The notes under the pieces were generated by a model that worked only from the letters and a program-made list of their open reading frames with translations, was not told where the DNA came from and did no database searches. The position numbers and the translations under genes are program-made. From Lewinellaceae bacterium (GTDB taxonomy: Bacteria; Bacteroidota; Bacteroidia; Chitinophagales; Saprospiraceae), in contig JADJWX010000017.1 of assembly GCA_016716135.1 (NCBI GenBank), positions 87,651 to 151,650 on the forward strand: a stretch of DNA of 64,000 bases, given 5' to 3'. Position 1 is the stretch's first letter. Each line of letters begins with the position of its first letter. Below are positions 1 through 8,166 of this stretch, piece after piece.

Positions 1-1844
1 TTGGCCCGGAATGTCTGCACGCCGAGTTGGACTTCTTTTTTGTTTTTACGGGTAAACACCTCCACGTTTATCGTTCCCGGTTTGCTTACGCGGACAAAAT
101 ACCGGCAATCCCCAAGCGGGATCAATGACCCGGACGCGGTTCCACCGGACAACCGCAGCTCCAGCTCGCCGCATTTGTAGCCCGGCACCACTACTGTTAT
201 CGGGTTGTTCACCCCCACATAAAATACGTTCATTTTGTTGGCAGCAACAGCCACCGTTGGCGATGGAATTGTAGCAGGCAAAGGTTCAAATTCAACCGGA
301 GGGCGCGTATATTCAGCCAGCGACGGTGATGGTGCAGCCACTGCGGCGACTTTTGCCTTCGGCGCATTACTATTTTGATCAAAACGCAGTGCCGGATCGG
401 CGGGGATACGTTTTACCCGGTACATTTTCACACCGAGTTCTTTTTCCAAATTATTTTTTTTGGAAAACACGGCGATGCCCAGTTCGCCCGGCGCAGTAGC
501 CACCACATTGTAGCGGCAATCGCCCAGGGCGGTTAGCGTGCCCGGTCCGAGCAGGCGCACCGTAAGCTCGGCACAGTCGTAGCCCGGCGCCGCTACGGTA
601 ACCGGATTGTCTACACCGATATAAAACACATTCATGTTTGTGGCTTCCACGGCGATCACCGATGGCGACACCGTATCCGGCGCAATTACCAGGGCTGTCG
701 CGGCGGGTTTGTGCTGTGTTACAACTGGTGCCTGCGCCGTTTCAGCAGGTGTTCTATCCGGAAAAACAAGTGCCAGTTCGGATGGTGCGGGCTGCGGCTT
801 TTGGGTGAAGGAAGACCAGCCGAGTGCCGCAGCGCTGAGCAGCACAATACCGAGGATAAAAATGCCCGGGGAGCGTTGTGCATTTTCGGGTTCCAGGTTG
901 AACAGGCGAAAAATGCGTTGCGCAAATGCGCTTTTACCGATAGCATGCATAGCAAATTGATTTAGGGTGAGATGGGTATATTGCAAGTTGGTGAGGGTTT
1001 GGGCATACAACAAGCGGTCCGGGCAATAGCGCAGCACCAGGTCGTCGCAGCAATATTCGCGCTGGCGGCGGGCTTCTTTGGACAGTAACCAAAACAATGG
1101 ATGGTAAAAGAAACATACCTCCAGGGCCAGTTGAACCAGGTTGATCAGGTAATCGTGCCGGCGAATGTGCGCCAGTTCGTGCAGCAACAAGGCCTCTACC
1201 TGCCCGGGCTGCAACTGGAACAACAAACCCGCTGGAAACAGCACCACCGGCTTCCAGAACCCCAGGGTCAACGGCTGGCTTACCCGCGTCGATTCCAGCC
1301 AGCGCACCGGGCGTCTGATTTGAAGTGCTGCGCTCCACTGTTGCAACTGCTGCTGCCATTGTTCTGGCACCGGCGTCACACCGGTACGTCGAATACGCCG
1401 GCTGAGCCAATAACCGCCCAACAACCGGAGTACCAGCAGCAATGCGCACAAGCTCCAAAACCAGCCCACCGGGGCCGCCCAGGATTCATACGCCCGGATA
1501 AATTGCCGGCGCCAGGGAATGGGTACATCCGCCACCTGAACAACCTGAAGCAGCGGCGCTACTTCGGGAGCAGGTACCGCCGGCACGTTTTCTTCTGCCG
1601 GCACGACGTTCCATTCCCGGCTCCATTGATAATTTTCCCAGGCCGTGCTGAATGTCAAAACTGCCCAAACCACACTGGCGGTCATACCGAGCAGGGCTGC
1701 ATGATAAATAGCCCGTGGGTGTTTGCGCCATATTCGGGCAGCTACGCGGAACAACAGGTAGATGAGCGTAATTTGCCAGAGGGAATGCAAGACCACCCAT
1801 CCGAGTGCAGCGGCGAAGGGGTTGAACATGTTGTCAGGGTCCAT
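1..1844 (-). CDS. BlaR1-like M56 metallopeptidase with GldM-like C-terminal modules (partial)
   Basis: Membrane zinc protease of the BlaR1/MecR1 (M56) type, expected to sense an envelope signal and trigger removal of the BlaI repressor encoded just upstream. The ATG at 1844 lies 3 bases after the BlaI stop, so the two genes are translationally linked. The N-terminus is hydrophobic (LGWVVLHSLWQITLIYLLF). The zinc motif HELAH is at residues 222-226, followed by IRRHD and a downstream EYCCDDLVL segment typical of M56. After a further membrane segment near residue 340 there is no penicillin-binding sensor. Instead two similar modules begin near residues 404 and 537 with MNVFYIGVDNPVTV and MNVFYVGVNNPITV; the first ends in LGVKMYRVKRIP. 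These resemble the C-terminal domains of gliding/T9SS protein GldM. The gene continues beyond the left edge. The family call is secure; the GldM likeness is from recall. Confidence 0.88.
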   Translation of the reverse strand, partial: MDPDNMFNPFAAALGWVVLHSLWQITLIYLLFRVAARIWRKHPRAIYHAALLGMTASVVWAVLTFSTAWENYQWSREWNVVPAEENVPAVPAPEVAPLLQVVQVADVPIPWRRQFIRAYESWAAPVGWFWSLCALLLVLRLLGGYWLSRRIRRTGVTPVPEQWQQQLQQWSAALQIRRPVRWLESTRVSQPLTLGFWKPVVLFPAGLLFQLQPGQVEALLLHELAHIRRHDYLINLVQLALEVCFFYHPLFWLLSKEARRQREYCCDDLVLRYCPDRLLYAQTLTNLQYTHLTLNQFAMHAIGKSAFAQRIFRLFNLEPENAQRSPGIFILGIVLLSAAALGWSSFTQKPQPAPSELALVFPDRTPAETAQAPVVTQHKPAATALVIAPDTVSPSVIAVEATNMNVFYIGVDNPVTVAAPGYDCAELTVRLLGPGTLTALGDCRYNVVATAPGELGIAVFSKKNNLEKELGVKMYRVKRIPADPALRFDQNSNAPKAKVAAVAAPSPSLAEYTRPPVEFEPLPATIPSPTVAVAANKMNVFYVGVNNPITVVVPGYKCGELELRLSGGTASGSLIPLGDCRYFVRVSKPGTINVEVFTRKNKKEVQLGVQTFRA

Positions 1845-1847
1845 AGG

Positions 1848-2222
1848 TCAAAGTTGTTTGTCGAGCCAGCTTTTGATGGCGCGCAGTTCATCGGGCGACA
1901 CTTTGTCGTTGCCCAGGGCATGCATCATCATGTCGAGGGCTGAGCCGCCAAAGGCAGTATTCAGCATTTTGTCTACCAGTTTTCCTTTCACATCCGCTTC
2001 CCGGATGGTGCTGGTGAAATAGTGTGTGCCACCGGTTATTTGTTTTTCCAGCACGCCTTTTTCCGTGAGGCGCTGAATTTGTTTCAATACCGTGGTGTAG
2101 CCGACCTCCCGCGTTTTTGAAATACGCGCGTGGATATCGCGTACCGTTACAGGTTCCAGTTCCCAAATCAGGTTCAGGATTTCCAGTTCGGCTTCACTGG
2201 GCTGGTACGTTTCGCTTGCCAT
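1848..2222 (-). CDS. BlaI/MecI/CopY-family transcriptional repressor
   Basis: A 124-residue winged-helix repressor of the BlaI/MecI family. The N-terminal half has the family pattern: LTxxELEILNLIWELEPVTVRDIHARI-like helices, then GYTTVLKQIQRLTEKGVLEK (recognition helix and wing). The C-terminal half is the dimerisation region. BlaI proteins bind palindromic operators as dimers and are inactivated when cleaved after signalling by the partner M56 protease, which here is the next gene downstream (3-base gap). Two near-identical palindromes lie directly upstream (2256-2271 and 2286-2301), one inside the promoter spacer, so autoregulation is very likely. Length and start match the family. No beta-lactamase of class A/B/D is next to the pair in this window; the serine hydrolases downstream are of the class C/esterase type. 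Confidence 0.93.
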   Translation of the reverse strand: MASETYQPSEAELEILNLIWELEPVTVRDIHARISKTREVGYTTVLKQIQRLTEKGVLEKQITGGTHYFTSTIREADVKGKLVDKMLNTAFGGSALDMMMHALGNDKVSPDELRAIKSWLDKQL

Positions 2223-2247
2223 ATGCTGTGTTTTTTTTAGATAACGG

Positions 2248-2301
2248 CAAATCTATACGACAGTTGTCGTAGATGCAAATATTTTTACGACAACTGTCGT
2301 A
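2248..2301 (-). promoter_or_regulatory. blaI-type promoter with two palindromic operators
   Basis: Read on the minus strand, a TTTG -33 element (2279-2276) and a TAGATTTG -7 box (2255-2248) are separated by exactly 20 bases, matching the Bacteroidota promoter pattern. That spacer is filled by the 16-bp palindrome TACGACAGTTGTCGTA (2256-2271). A second copy, TACGACAACTGTCGTA, lies at 2286-2301, 30 bp away centre to centre. The TACnACAnnTGTnGTA layout is that of known MecI/BlaI operators. Repressor bound to the inner site would block RNA polymerase. The outer site also lies upstream of the divergent gene at 2370 and may affect it. Confidence 0.85.
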
Positions 2302-2326
2302 GCCTGCGCGATTTTAACAATTCCCG

Positions 2327-2334
2327 TACCTTGC
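2327..2334 (+). promoter_or_regulatory. probable -7 box for the gene at 2370
   Basis: TACCTTGC resembles the Bacteroidota TAnnTTTG -7 box and sits about 35 bases before the ATG at 2370. It makes an upstream TTG start at 2331 implausible. The -33 element is not obvious. The outer BlaI-type palindrome (2286-2301) lies just upstream. Confidence 0.45.
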
Positions 2335-2369
2335 TTCCTATTCCGCACACGCCATATTTCGCGCTTAAA

Positions 2370-2876
2370 ATGTCCAAGGTCAGTCAAAATTTCGCCCAGT
2401 ATCTTCGCTCGCTTCAAATCCTGTTTGGCGCCTTGGTGGCAGGCCAGGTCATTATGCTGACGATTTTTTACTTTTTGCCACAAGCTGCAGGCACAACCTT
2501 GCCCGGCGATGGCCTGGCAATCCGGATTCCGATAGTGATCCTGCTGCTCCTGCCGGCTGCTTTTTTCCTGGGGCGCAGCCGCATTGAGGCAGCCCGGAAT
2601 ATGCCGACCCTGAAAGAAAAAATGCTGGCATACCGCACGGCCCTTGTCCTTCGCTGGGCACTTTTGGAAGGCAGCGGATTGCTGGCTGCCGTCTTTTTCT
2701 TTCTTTCCCGCAACCTGTTGCTGCTCGCCGTGGCCGGCGTGATCATCCTGGTGTTTATGCTTTTTGTGCCTACGCGGGAACGCACAATTTCGGACCTGGA
2801 TTTATCCTCCACGGAGCAGGTAGCACTCGACGATCCCAATGAGATTGTGGCCGAGATTCAACAACGGGGGCTGTAA
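2370..2876 (+). CDS. small integral membrane protein of unknown function
   Basis: A 168-residue protein with about four membrane segments: residues ~16-36 (GALVAGQVIMLTIFYFL), ~50-66 (IPIVILLLLPAAFFLG), ~92-112 (LLEGSGLLAAVFFFLSR) and ~112-130 (LLLAVAGVIILVFMLFV). A short acidic cytoplasmic-type tail follows (STEQVALDDPNEIVAEIQQRGL). I do not recognise a family. It is transcribed divergently from the BlaI/BlaR1-type pair across a shared control region that holds two repressor palindromes, so co-regulation is possible. The ATG at 2370 was preferred over an upstream TTG because the probable -7 box overlaps that TTG. Confidence 0.72.
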   Translation: MSKVSQNFAQYLRSLQILFGALVAGQVIMLTIFYFLPQAAGTTLPGDGLAIRIPIVILLLLPAAFFLGRSRIEAARNMPTLKEKMLAYRTALVLRWALLEGSGLLAAVFFFLSRNLLLLAVAGVIILVFMLFVPTRERTISDLDLSSTEQVALDDPNEIVAEIQQRGL

Positions 2877-2900
2877 TTTGAAAATTCACGTGTTGTTGAA

Positions 2901-3358
2901 TTAATACTACTTTGTCACTTTAACAATTGCGCCACGCAACGATCAAGAAAGGTCGAACATCGATCGCTGAATCTTTAGGTAATTTGACCCGAAGCAGGGA
3001 ACGCCGCCCTTAGCATATTTCCCGCAGAGTAACGCGGAGTTAATTCGGTAGAGTCCGCAGAGTTCCTATCCCGATGAAGGAAAACTCTGCGGGAAATGCT
3101 CTACGAGCCGCTCCAATTCTTGACACCTGATTTCTTAATACTACTTTGTCACTTTAAAATCAGATGTTTCGCTACGCTCAACATGACAAGTAATTTTTGT
3201 AAAACTTGTTTACCGGATTTCTCGCTCCGCTCGAAACTTACCCGGTGCGTGTTGGAATTTCGAGCGAAACGAGAAATCGGGGGGAAATTTTATCCCCAAA
3301 TTACTGTCATGTCGACCAGCGGGAGGCATCTAAACTTAAAGTGACAACGTAGTATTAA
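2901..3358. repeat. MITE-like intergenic element with 23-bp terminal repeats
   Basis: The 2877-3523 gap has no convincing gene. A 23-base sequence starting TTAATACTACTTTGTCACTT occurs at 2901-2923 and again identically at 3135-3157. It appears inverted, with one mismatch, at 3336-3358, so both 2901-3358 and 3135-3358 are bounded by terminal inverted repeats. Inside are a palindrome-rich block at about 3011-3107 that resembles the element at 37430-37550, and a further inverted repeat at about 3212-3236/3258-3280. No transposase is encoded, so this looks like a non-autonomous element or nested elements. Confidence 0.6.
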
Positions 3359-3523
3359 AGGAAGGTATGTAAAAAGTTGCCCGATTGGAGCAACAGTGCC
3401 TACGGCACGATCAACCATCCCAGCCTTTTGTCCAATAAAACCGGCCGTTGGCCGAGCCGCATGCCGGAAAATCCGGGCTTCCTGGCCATATTTGACGTAT
3501 TGGACCAAAATGATGCACGTATT

Positions 3524-5323
3524 ATGAAAAAAATGCTCCTTCCCGCCGTACTCCTGGCACTTTCGTCGCACCAACTTTTTGCGCAAAAAAACACCGATCC
3601 CCGCCTCGCCGGGCTCGATACGATGATCAACCGCATACTGAACGAGTGGCATGCAGCCGGCTGCGGCGTTGCCGTCGTGGAAAAAGACAAGGTGCTTTTC
3701 GCAGGAGGCTTCGGTTTTGCCGATTTCGAAGCCCAAAAACCGGCAACTGCCAACACTATTTTTCAAATTGGTTCTTCTTCCAAGGCGTTCACCTCCGCCC
3801 TGCTTGGGCTCTTCGCCGAAGAAGGCCAACTCGATTTTGATGAAAAAGTAACCACCTACATCCCCGAACTGAAACTGTACAACGATGAGCTAAACCGCAA
3901 CCTCACCGTGCGCGACCTGACCTGCCACCGCAGCGGCCTGCCCCGCCACGACATGGCCTGGTATGTCAATCCCACTACCCGCGACAGTTTTGTGTACCGC
4001 ATGCGTTATCTGGAACCCTCCGCGGGTCTCCGCGAACGCTGGCAGTACAACAACTACGGCTTTCTGCTCCAGGGCGTGATTGCCGAAAAACTGACCGGAA
4101 GCACCTGGGAAGACAATATTCGTGCGCGTTTTTTCAAACCGCTGGGCATGAAAACGGCCATGTTCGACATTTGGAACGCCCCCGCTTCTGCCGATGTAGC
4201 CAAGGGTTATTACGAAAAAGACGGCACTATCCGGCACATGGATTATTACAAAATCGAGGGCATGGGCCCGGCGGGCAGCATTTGCGCCAGCGCTTCCGAA
4301 ATGGCCAACTGGCTGCTTACCTGGATCAACGGCGGAATATTTAAAGGCGACACGATACTGCCGGCGGGGTATGTGCGCCAGGCCATGTCGGCGCAGATGA
4401 GCATGGGTGGCGGCGCGCCATCGCCCGAAAACCCCAATATTTATTTCAGCAGTTACGGCATGGGCTGGATGTTGTCGTCGTACTACGGCCATTACCGGGT
4501 TGAGCATGGCGGCAATATCAACGGCTTTTCGGCCGACGTCTGCTTTTTTCCCAGCGACAGTGTCGGCGTGGTTGTGCTGGTCAACCAGGACGGCTCCCAG
4601 GTAAATGCCGTCATCCGGAATATGATCATGGATAAGCTGCTGGGCCTGCCCGCCCGCGACTGGCAGGGTTTCCTGCTTGATCGCGCTAAAAAACAAGAGG
4701 CTGCCGCCAATGAAGCCGGCGATGTGGAAGACCTTTCCCGTAAAACCGGCACCCAGCCCTCCCAGGCGCTTCAAAATTATACAGGCACCTTCGAACACCC
4801 CGGCTATGGAAGCCTGACCCTGATGCTGCGCAATGATTCACTCATTGCCCGCACCAGTATGCTGGATTTTTACCTCGAACATTACCACTACGATATTTTT
4901 CGCCCGGTAGCCATTATCGCTGGTTTGGATGTGGAATCGAACAGCCCGATCCGCTTCCAATTTGTCACCGATCTGAAAGGAGACATCGCAGAAATCCGGG
5001 CCGTTGGCCTGGAGCCGGCCGTGGACGCCCTGGAGTTCAAACGCAAAGCCGTGGCCGTTAAAATGGCTGAAAATGAGCTGAAAAAATATTGCGGCGAATA
5101 CGAACTGGCCGGAGTTACCTGCAAGGTTTACCTGAAAGGCAGCACGCTTTTCGTATTTGTGCCCGGGCAGCCGGAGTACGAAACCATGCCCATCGGAAAC
5201 AATGAATTCAAACTGACCGCCCTTGACGGCTTCAGCGTGCGGTTCGAATTGGATGACCAAAAGGAGGCAACCGCCGTCAACTTTATTCAACCCAACGGCA
5301 CGTTTAAAGCAACACGTAAATAA
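3524..5323 (+). CDS. secreted serine hydrolase (beta-lactamase/class C fold)
   Basis: A 599-residue exported serine hydrolase of the beta-lactamase/PBP4*/esterase family (Pfam Beta-lactamase, PF00144). The signal peptide is MKKMLLPAVLLALSSHQLFA, which fixes the ATG at 3524; an upstream in-frame TTG extension has no signal peptide. Catalytic motifs are visible: S84-S-S-K87 (SxxK), Y175-N-N177 (YxN) and H328-G-G330 (KTG-equivalent). The catalytic domain ends near residue 390. The rest (roughly 410-599) resembles the DUF3471-type beta-rich tail found in such proteins. Substrate cannot be told; D-amino peptides, esters or beta-lactams are possible. The next gene is a second member 22 bases away in the same direction, so they probably form an operon and a tandem duplication. 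Confidence 0.9.
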   Translation: MKKMLLPAVLLALSSHQLFAQKNTDPRLAGLDTMINRILNEWHAAGCGVAVVEKDKVLFAGGFGFADFEAQKPATANTIFQIGSSSKAFTSALLGLFAEEGQLDFDEKVTTYIPELKLYNDELNRNLTVRDLTCHRSGLPRHDMAWYVNPTTRDSFVYRMRYLEPSAGLRERWQYNNYGFLLQGVIAEKLTGSTWEDNIRARFFKPLGMKTAMFDIWNAPASADVAKGYYEKDGTIRHMDYYKIEGMGPAGSICASASEMANWLLTWINGGIFKGDTILPAGYVRQAMSAQMSMGGGAPSPENPNIYFSSYGMGWMLSSYYGHYRVEHGGNINGFSADVCFFPSDSVGVVVLVNQDGSQVNAVIRNMIMDKLLGLPARDWQGFLLDRAKKQEAAANEAGDVEDLSRKTGTQPSQALQNYTGTFEHPGYGSLTLMLRNDSLIARTSMLDFYLEHYHYDIFRPVAIIAGLDVESNSPIRFQFVTDLKGDIAEIRAVGLEPAVDALEFKRKAVAVKMAENELKKYCGEYELAGVTCKVYLKGSTLFVFVPGQPEYETMPIGNNEFKLTALDGFSVRFELDDQKEATAVNFIQPNGTFKATRK

Positions 5324-5345
5324 TTTCTGTTCAAAAAAAATACAC

Positions 5346-7007
5346 ATGAAGAACCTGCTTGGAATCTCCCTGATCCTGCTGCTCCACGCAATCGCGCTGC
5401 CGGCCCAAACGGACAACAGCTGGCTGACCGCTGAATTTGACGAAATCTGCCAGGCCAAATTCCCCGCCGACGGACCGGGCGGCGCCGTACTGGTGGCCAA
5501 AGGCGACCAGATCCTTTACCACAAAGCGTTCGGGCTGGATGACGTGGAAAACAAAAAGCCGCTTCAAACCGGCATGGTGTTCCGCATCGGCTCGGTGACC
5601 AAACAATTCACCGCCATAGCCATCCTGCAACTGGTGGAAAAAGGAAAACTCTCGCTCCAGGACGAGATCACCAAATTTATTCCCGACTACCCTGTCCGGG
5701 GTAAAAAAATCACGGTCGAACACCTGCTCCACCACACCTCGGGCATAAAAAGCTACACCAGTATGGCGGAATGGACGCCGGAAGTCTGGAAAAAAGATTT
5801 CACCCCGGCCGGGCTGGTTGATTTTTTCAAAAACCAGCCTATGGATTTTGACCCCGGAACGCAAAACAGTTACAGCAATTCCGGGTACATCCTGCTCGGG
5901 TATATCATTGAAAAAGTTTCCGGCCAGACGTACGCCGAGTACCTGGAAAAAAATGTGTTCACCCGGGCCGGCCTGACCAACACTTTTTACGAAAATCAAA
6001 AACGCCCGATACCCAACTGGGCTGCAGGATACCAGCGCGGCACCAACGGCTACGAACCGGCCATGCCCCTGAGCATGACCCAGCCTTATGCCGCCGGCAG
6101 CCTGGCTTCTACGGTGGAAGACCTCTTCCGCTGGACACGTGCGGTGCACAGCGGCAAACTGGTGGCTGCCGACCTCCTGAAAAAAGCGCACACCCCCAAC
6201 ATCCTGCCCGACGGCATCAACACCCACTATGGCTATGGCTGGATTATGGGCAACATCCTCGGCAGCCCCACCATTGAGCACGACGGGGGGATAAACGGTT
6301 TCCTGAGTTCGCTCATCTACCTGCCGAATGAAAAAATCACGGTAGCCATACTGACAAATTGCGACTGCAACTCACCCGGCGGAACCGCGACCGAATTGGC
6401 TGCCCTCGCCGCCGGGCATCCGCTGGTGCTGGAAGAAATTGACATTTCAGCAGCCAAACTGGCGGAATACGAAGGCATTTATGAAAACAGGTTAAAACAA
6501 CGGCGCATTATCACGGTAGAAAACGGCATCCTTACCTCCAACCGCGTAGGCGGCCGCATCACGAAACTGAGCCCGATCGGCAAAGACAAATTCCGGATAA
6601 CCGATGCCTTGATCAACGTGACTTTTCTGCGCGATGAAAAAAGCGGCCAGGTGAATGCCGTTAGCCTCAACACCCGCTCGGAGCTCGACGACCGTTGGGT
6701 CAAAACAACAGGCAACATTCCGGAGCCGCCCAAGGAAGAAGTCCGGCTGAATGAAGCACAACTGGACCGCTTGGTCGGCGAGTACCATGTAGCCCCGACA
6801 TTTTCCATCACCATCAGCCGCGAAGGCACGCAGTTGTACGGCCAGGGTACCGGCCAACCCCGGTTTGAAATGTACCCTGCTTCGGAATACAAGTTTTTTC
6901 TGAAAGTTGTCGACGCCAAAATTGAATTCTTTCCGGATGCCGACGGCGCCGTCGGAAAAATGGTGCTCTACCAGAATGGCCAGGAAATTCCCGGACAACG
7001 GCGGTAG
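5346..7007 (+). CDS. secreted serine hydrolase, second tandem copy
   Basis: A 553-residue paralogue of the preceding gene. The signal peptide MKNLLGISLILLLHAIALPA supports the ATG at 5346. Catalytic motifs: S83-V-T-K86, Y176-S-N178, and a third motif HDGG beginning at H312 in place of the HGG of its neighbour. After the catalytic domain comes a beta-rich tail with two similar halves (LAEYEGIYENRLKQ near residue 380 and LVGEYHVAPTFSI near 480), as in DUF3471-type C-termini. The 22-base gap after the first hydrolase suggests cotranscription. A strong inverted repeat begins 9 bases after the stop and may terminate transcription. Sequence divergence between the two proteins is large, so the duplication is old. 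Confidence 0.9.
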   Translation: MKNLLGISLILLLHAIALPAQTDNSWLTAEFDEICQAKFPADGPGGAVLVAKGDQILYHKAFGLDDVENKKPLQTGMVFRIGSVTKQFTAIAILQLVEKGKLSLQDEITKFIPDYPVRGKKITVEHLLHHTSGIKSYTSMAEWTPEVWKKDFTPAGLVDFFKNQPMDFDPGTQNSYSNSGYILLGYIIEKVSGQTYAEYLEKNVFTRAGLTNTFYENQKRPIPNWAAGYQRGTNGYEPAMPLSMTQPYAAGSLASTVEDLFRWTRAVHSGKLVAADLLKKAHTPNILPDGINTHYGYGWIMGNILGSPTIEHDGGINGFLSSLIYLPNEKITVAILTNCDCNSPGGTATELAALAAGHPLVLEEIDISAAKLAEYEGIYENRLKQRRIITVENGILTSNRVGGRITKLSPIGKDKFRITDALINVTFLRDEKSGQVNAVSLNTRSELDDRWVKTTGNIPEPPKEEVRLNEAQLDRLVGEYHVAPTFSITISREGTQLYGQGTGQPRFEMYPASEYKFFLKVVDAKIEFFPDADGAVGKMVLYQNGQEIPGQRR

Positions 7008-7015
7008 GGGGCTTA

Positions 7016-7118
7016 GGGCTTAGGGCAAAGGGCTTAGGGCAAAGGGCGGAGGGCTTAGGGCGGAGGGCAGCCCTCCGCGCGAAACTGCTCTTCGCCCTAA
7101 GCCCTTTGCCCTAAGCCC
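7016..7118. repeat. long perfect inverted repeat after the hydrolase operon
   Basis: Arms 7016-7040 and 7094-7118 are perfect 25-base complements built from GGGCTTA and GGGCAAA heptamers. The loop (7041-7093) contains further copies of the same heptamers. The placement just past the stop at 7007 would allow a very stable RNA hairpin. This looks like an expanded simple-sequence palindrome rather than a classic terminator, because no U-tract follows. Confidence 0.75.
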
Positions 7119-7231
7119 TCCCCCCCCAACGCAGCGTTCAACGGGTAATCGGCGTTTGATTCCACAATTATAAACCGCCAGGAAATTCCATCCAACGCCG
7201 CCATTTTACAAAAACAAAGGGCCCACCCTTG

Positions 7232-7260
7232 CGTTTCAACAATGTACCTTTGTTGAAACG
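7232..7260. promoter_or_regulatory. palindrome overlapping a TACCTTTG promoter box
   Basis: CGTTTCAACA (7232-7241) and TGTTGAAACG (7251-7260) are perfect 10-bp inverted arms. A consensus-like -7 box, TACCTTTG (7245-7252), sits in the 9-base loop and the start of the right arm. The gene at 7286 begins 26 bases later. This is the layout expected of an operator overlapping a promoter; an RNA hairpin at the transcript 5' end is the alternative. Confidence 0.55.
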
Positions 7261-7285
7261 CCCCGCGCAACCCGCCTGATTCGTT

Positions 7286-7966
7286 ATGAAAAATTCAAGC
7301 TTAGTGATACGCCCGATTTTTTTGCTTTTCGCTGCCCTGTTTTGCAGCGCAGCCGCTTTTGCCCAGCAAACTGAAACGGATACGGAAAAAAGTAACCTGA
7401 TCCAGTTTTCCGGGCTCGTAATTACCAATATGGACGGCAACATGGTACCGGTACCCTATGCGAGTATTTTTTTACCGAATAAAAAACGCGGCACCTATGC
7501 CGACTACCGCGGTTTTTTTACCATCGTGGTTGAAAAAGGGGATGTGATCCGGTTCAACTGTATCGGATTCGAACCGGTCACGAAAACGGTACCCGACACG
7601 CTCTCCCAAAGCCGCTACTCCATCGTCCAGATCATGGCACAGGATACCCTTACCCTGCCCGAAGCGGTGATCTTTCCCTGGCCCTCCCGCGAGCACTTCA
7701 AGATCGAGTTTCTGAAAATGGATGTTACCCCCGAACTTCAACGTATTGCTACGAAAAACCTGGCCAATGAATACCTGGCCGAAGCGCGTAAAAATCCCGA
7801 CATGGTGCCTTATGGCGGCCGGGAAAGCGCGAATTTTTACCTGCGCCAGCAGGCTCGCGAGTACGTGTACATCGGGCAAACGCCTCCGATGAACATCTTC
7901 AGCCCGCTCGCCTGGGCACAGTTTGTCAAAGCCTGGAAAGACGGGGATTTCAAGAAGAAAAAGTAA
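7286..7966 (+). CDS. secreted carboxypeptidase-regulatory-like (CarboxypepD_reg) protein
   Basis: A 226-residue exported protein. The signal peptide is MKNSSLVIRPIFLLFAALFC followed by SAAAFAQ. Residues ~40-115 fit the carboxypeptidase regulatory-like beta-sandwich seen at the N-terminus of TonB-dependent receptors and in free-standing Bacteroidota envelope proteins: GLVITNMDGNMVPVPYASIF, RGTYADYRGFFTIVV and GDVIRFNCIGFEPV. The second half (ELQRIATKNLANEYLAEARK and following) is charged and helical, ending in DGDFKKKK. Its job is unknown; structural or adaptor roles at the envelope are usual guesses. A palindrome overlaps its promoter, and a GCGAAC/GTTCGC hairpin abuts its stop codon. Pieces of its 3' end recur at about 8000-8095 and 10035-10165. 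Confidence 0.85.
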   Translation: MKNSSLVIRPIFLLFAALFCSAAAFAQQTETDTEKSNLIQFSGLVITNMDGNMVPVPYASIFLPNKKRGTYADYRGFFTIVVEKGDVIRFNCIGFEPVTKTVPDTLSQSRYSIVQIMAQDTLTLPEAVIFPWPSREHFKIEFLKMDVTPELQRIATKNLANEYLAEARKNPDMVPYGGRESANFYLRQQAREYVYIGQTPPMNIFSPLAWAQFVKAWKDGDFKKKK

Positions 7967-7985
7967 CGCGAACAGTTTGTTCGCG
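7967..7985 (+). repeat. stop-abutting GCGAAC/GTTCGC hairpin
   Basis: CGCGAAC-AGTTT-GTTCGCG begins at the base right after the TAA at 7964-7966. The same hairpin family abuts stop codons at 10146-10165, 10297-10315 and 50956-50974, in the same orientation relative to each gene. It may act as a transcription terminator or 3'-end stabiliser, and behaves as a small dispersed palindrome family. Confidence 0.7.
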
Positions 7986-7994
7986 TGAAAAAGA

Positions 7995-8095
7995 CAGTTC
8001 ACACGACGGGACAAACACCCCGATGAGCATTTTCAGCCCGCTCACCCGGGCACAGTTTTTCAAAGCCGGGAAATACGGCGATTTCAAGAAGAGGT
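7995..8095 (+). repeat. degenerate second copy of the 7286 gene's 3' end
   Basis: This stretch matches the last ~90 bases of the gene ending at 7966 (MNIFSPLAWAQF...DFKKK coding part) with many changes, for example ATGAGCATTTTCAGCCCGCT for ATGAACATCTTCAGCCCGCT, and ends in its own TAA. Its upstream junction (CACGACGGGACAAACACC) is shared with the third copy near 10035 but not with the intact gene, so copies two and three have a common history. No expressed product is expected. Confidence 0.7.
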
Positions 8096-8166
8096 AAAAA
8101 CGGCTTTGCCAAGGTAAATCGCGAGCGCTCTCTACTTGCCGGTCAAGTATCCTTTGTAGCAACTGG

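Noticed and set aside
3377..3523. N-terminal extension of the first serine hydrolase from a TTG codon
   Set aside because: The extension would bury the clear signal peptide that begins at ATG 3524, and it lies next to the intergenic repeat element.
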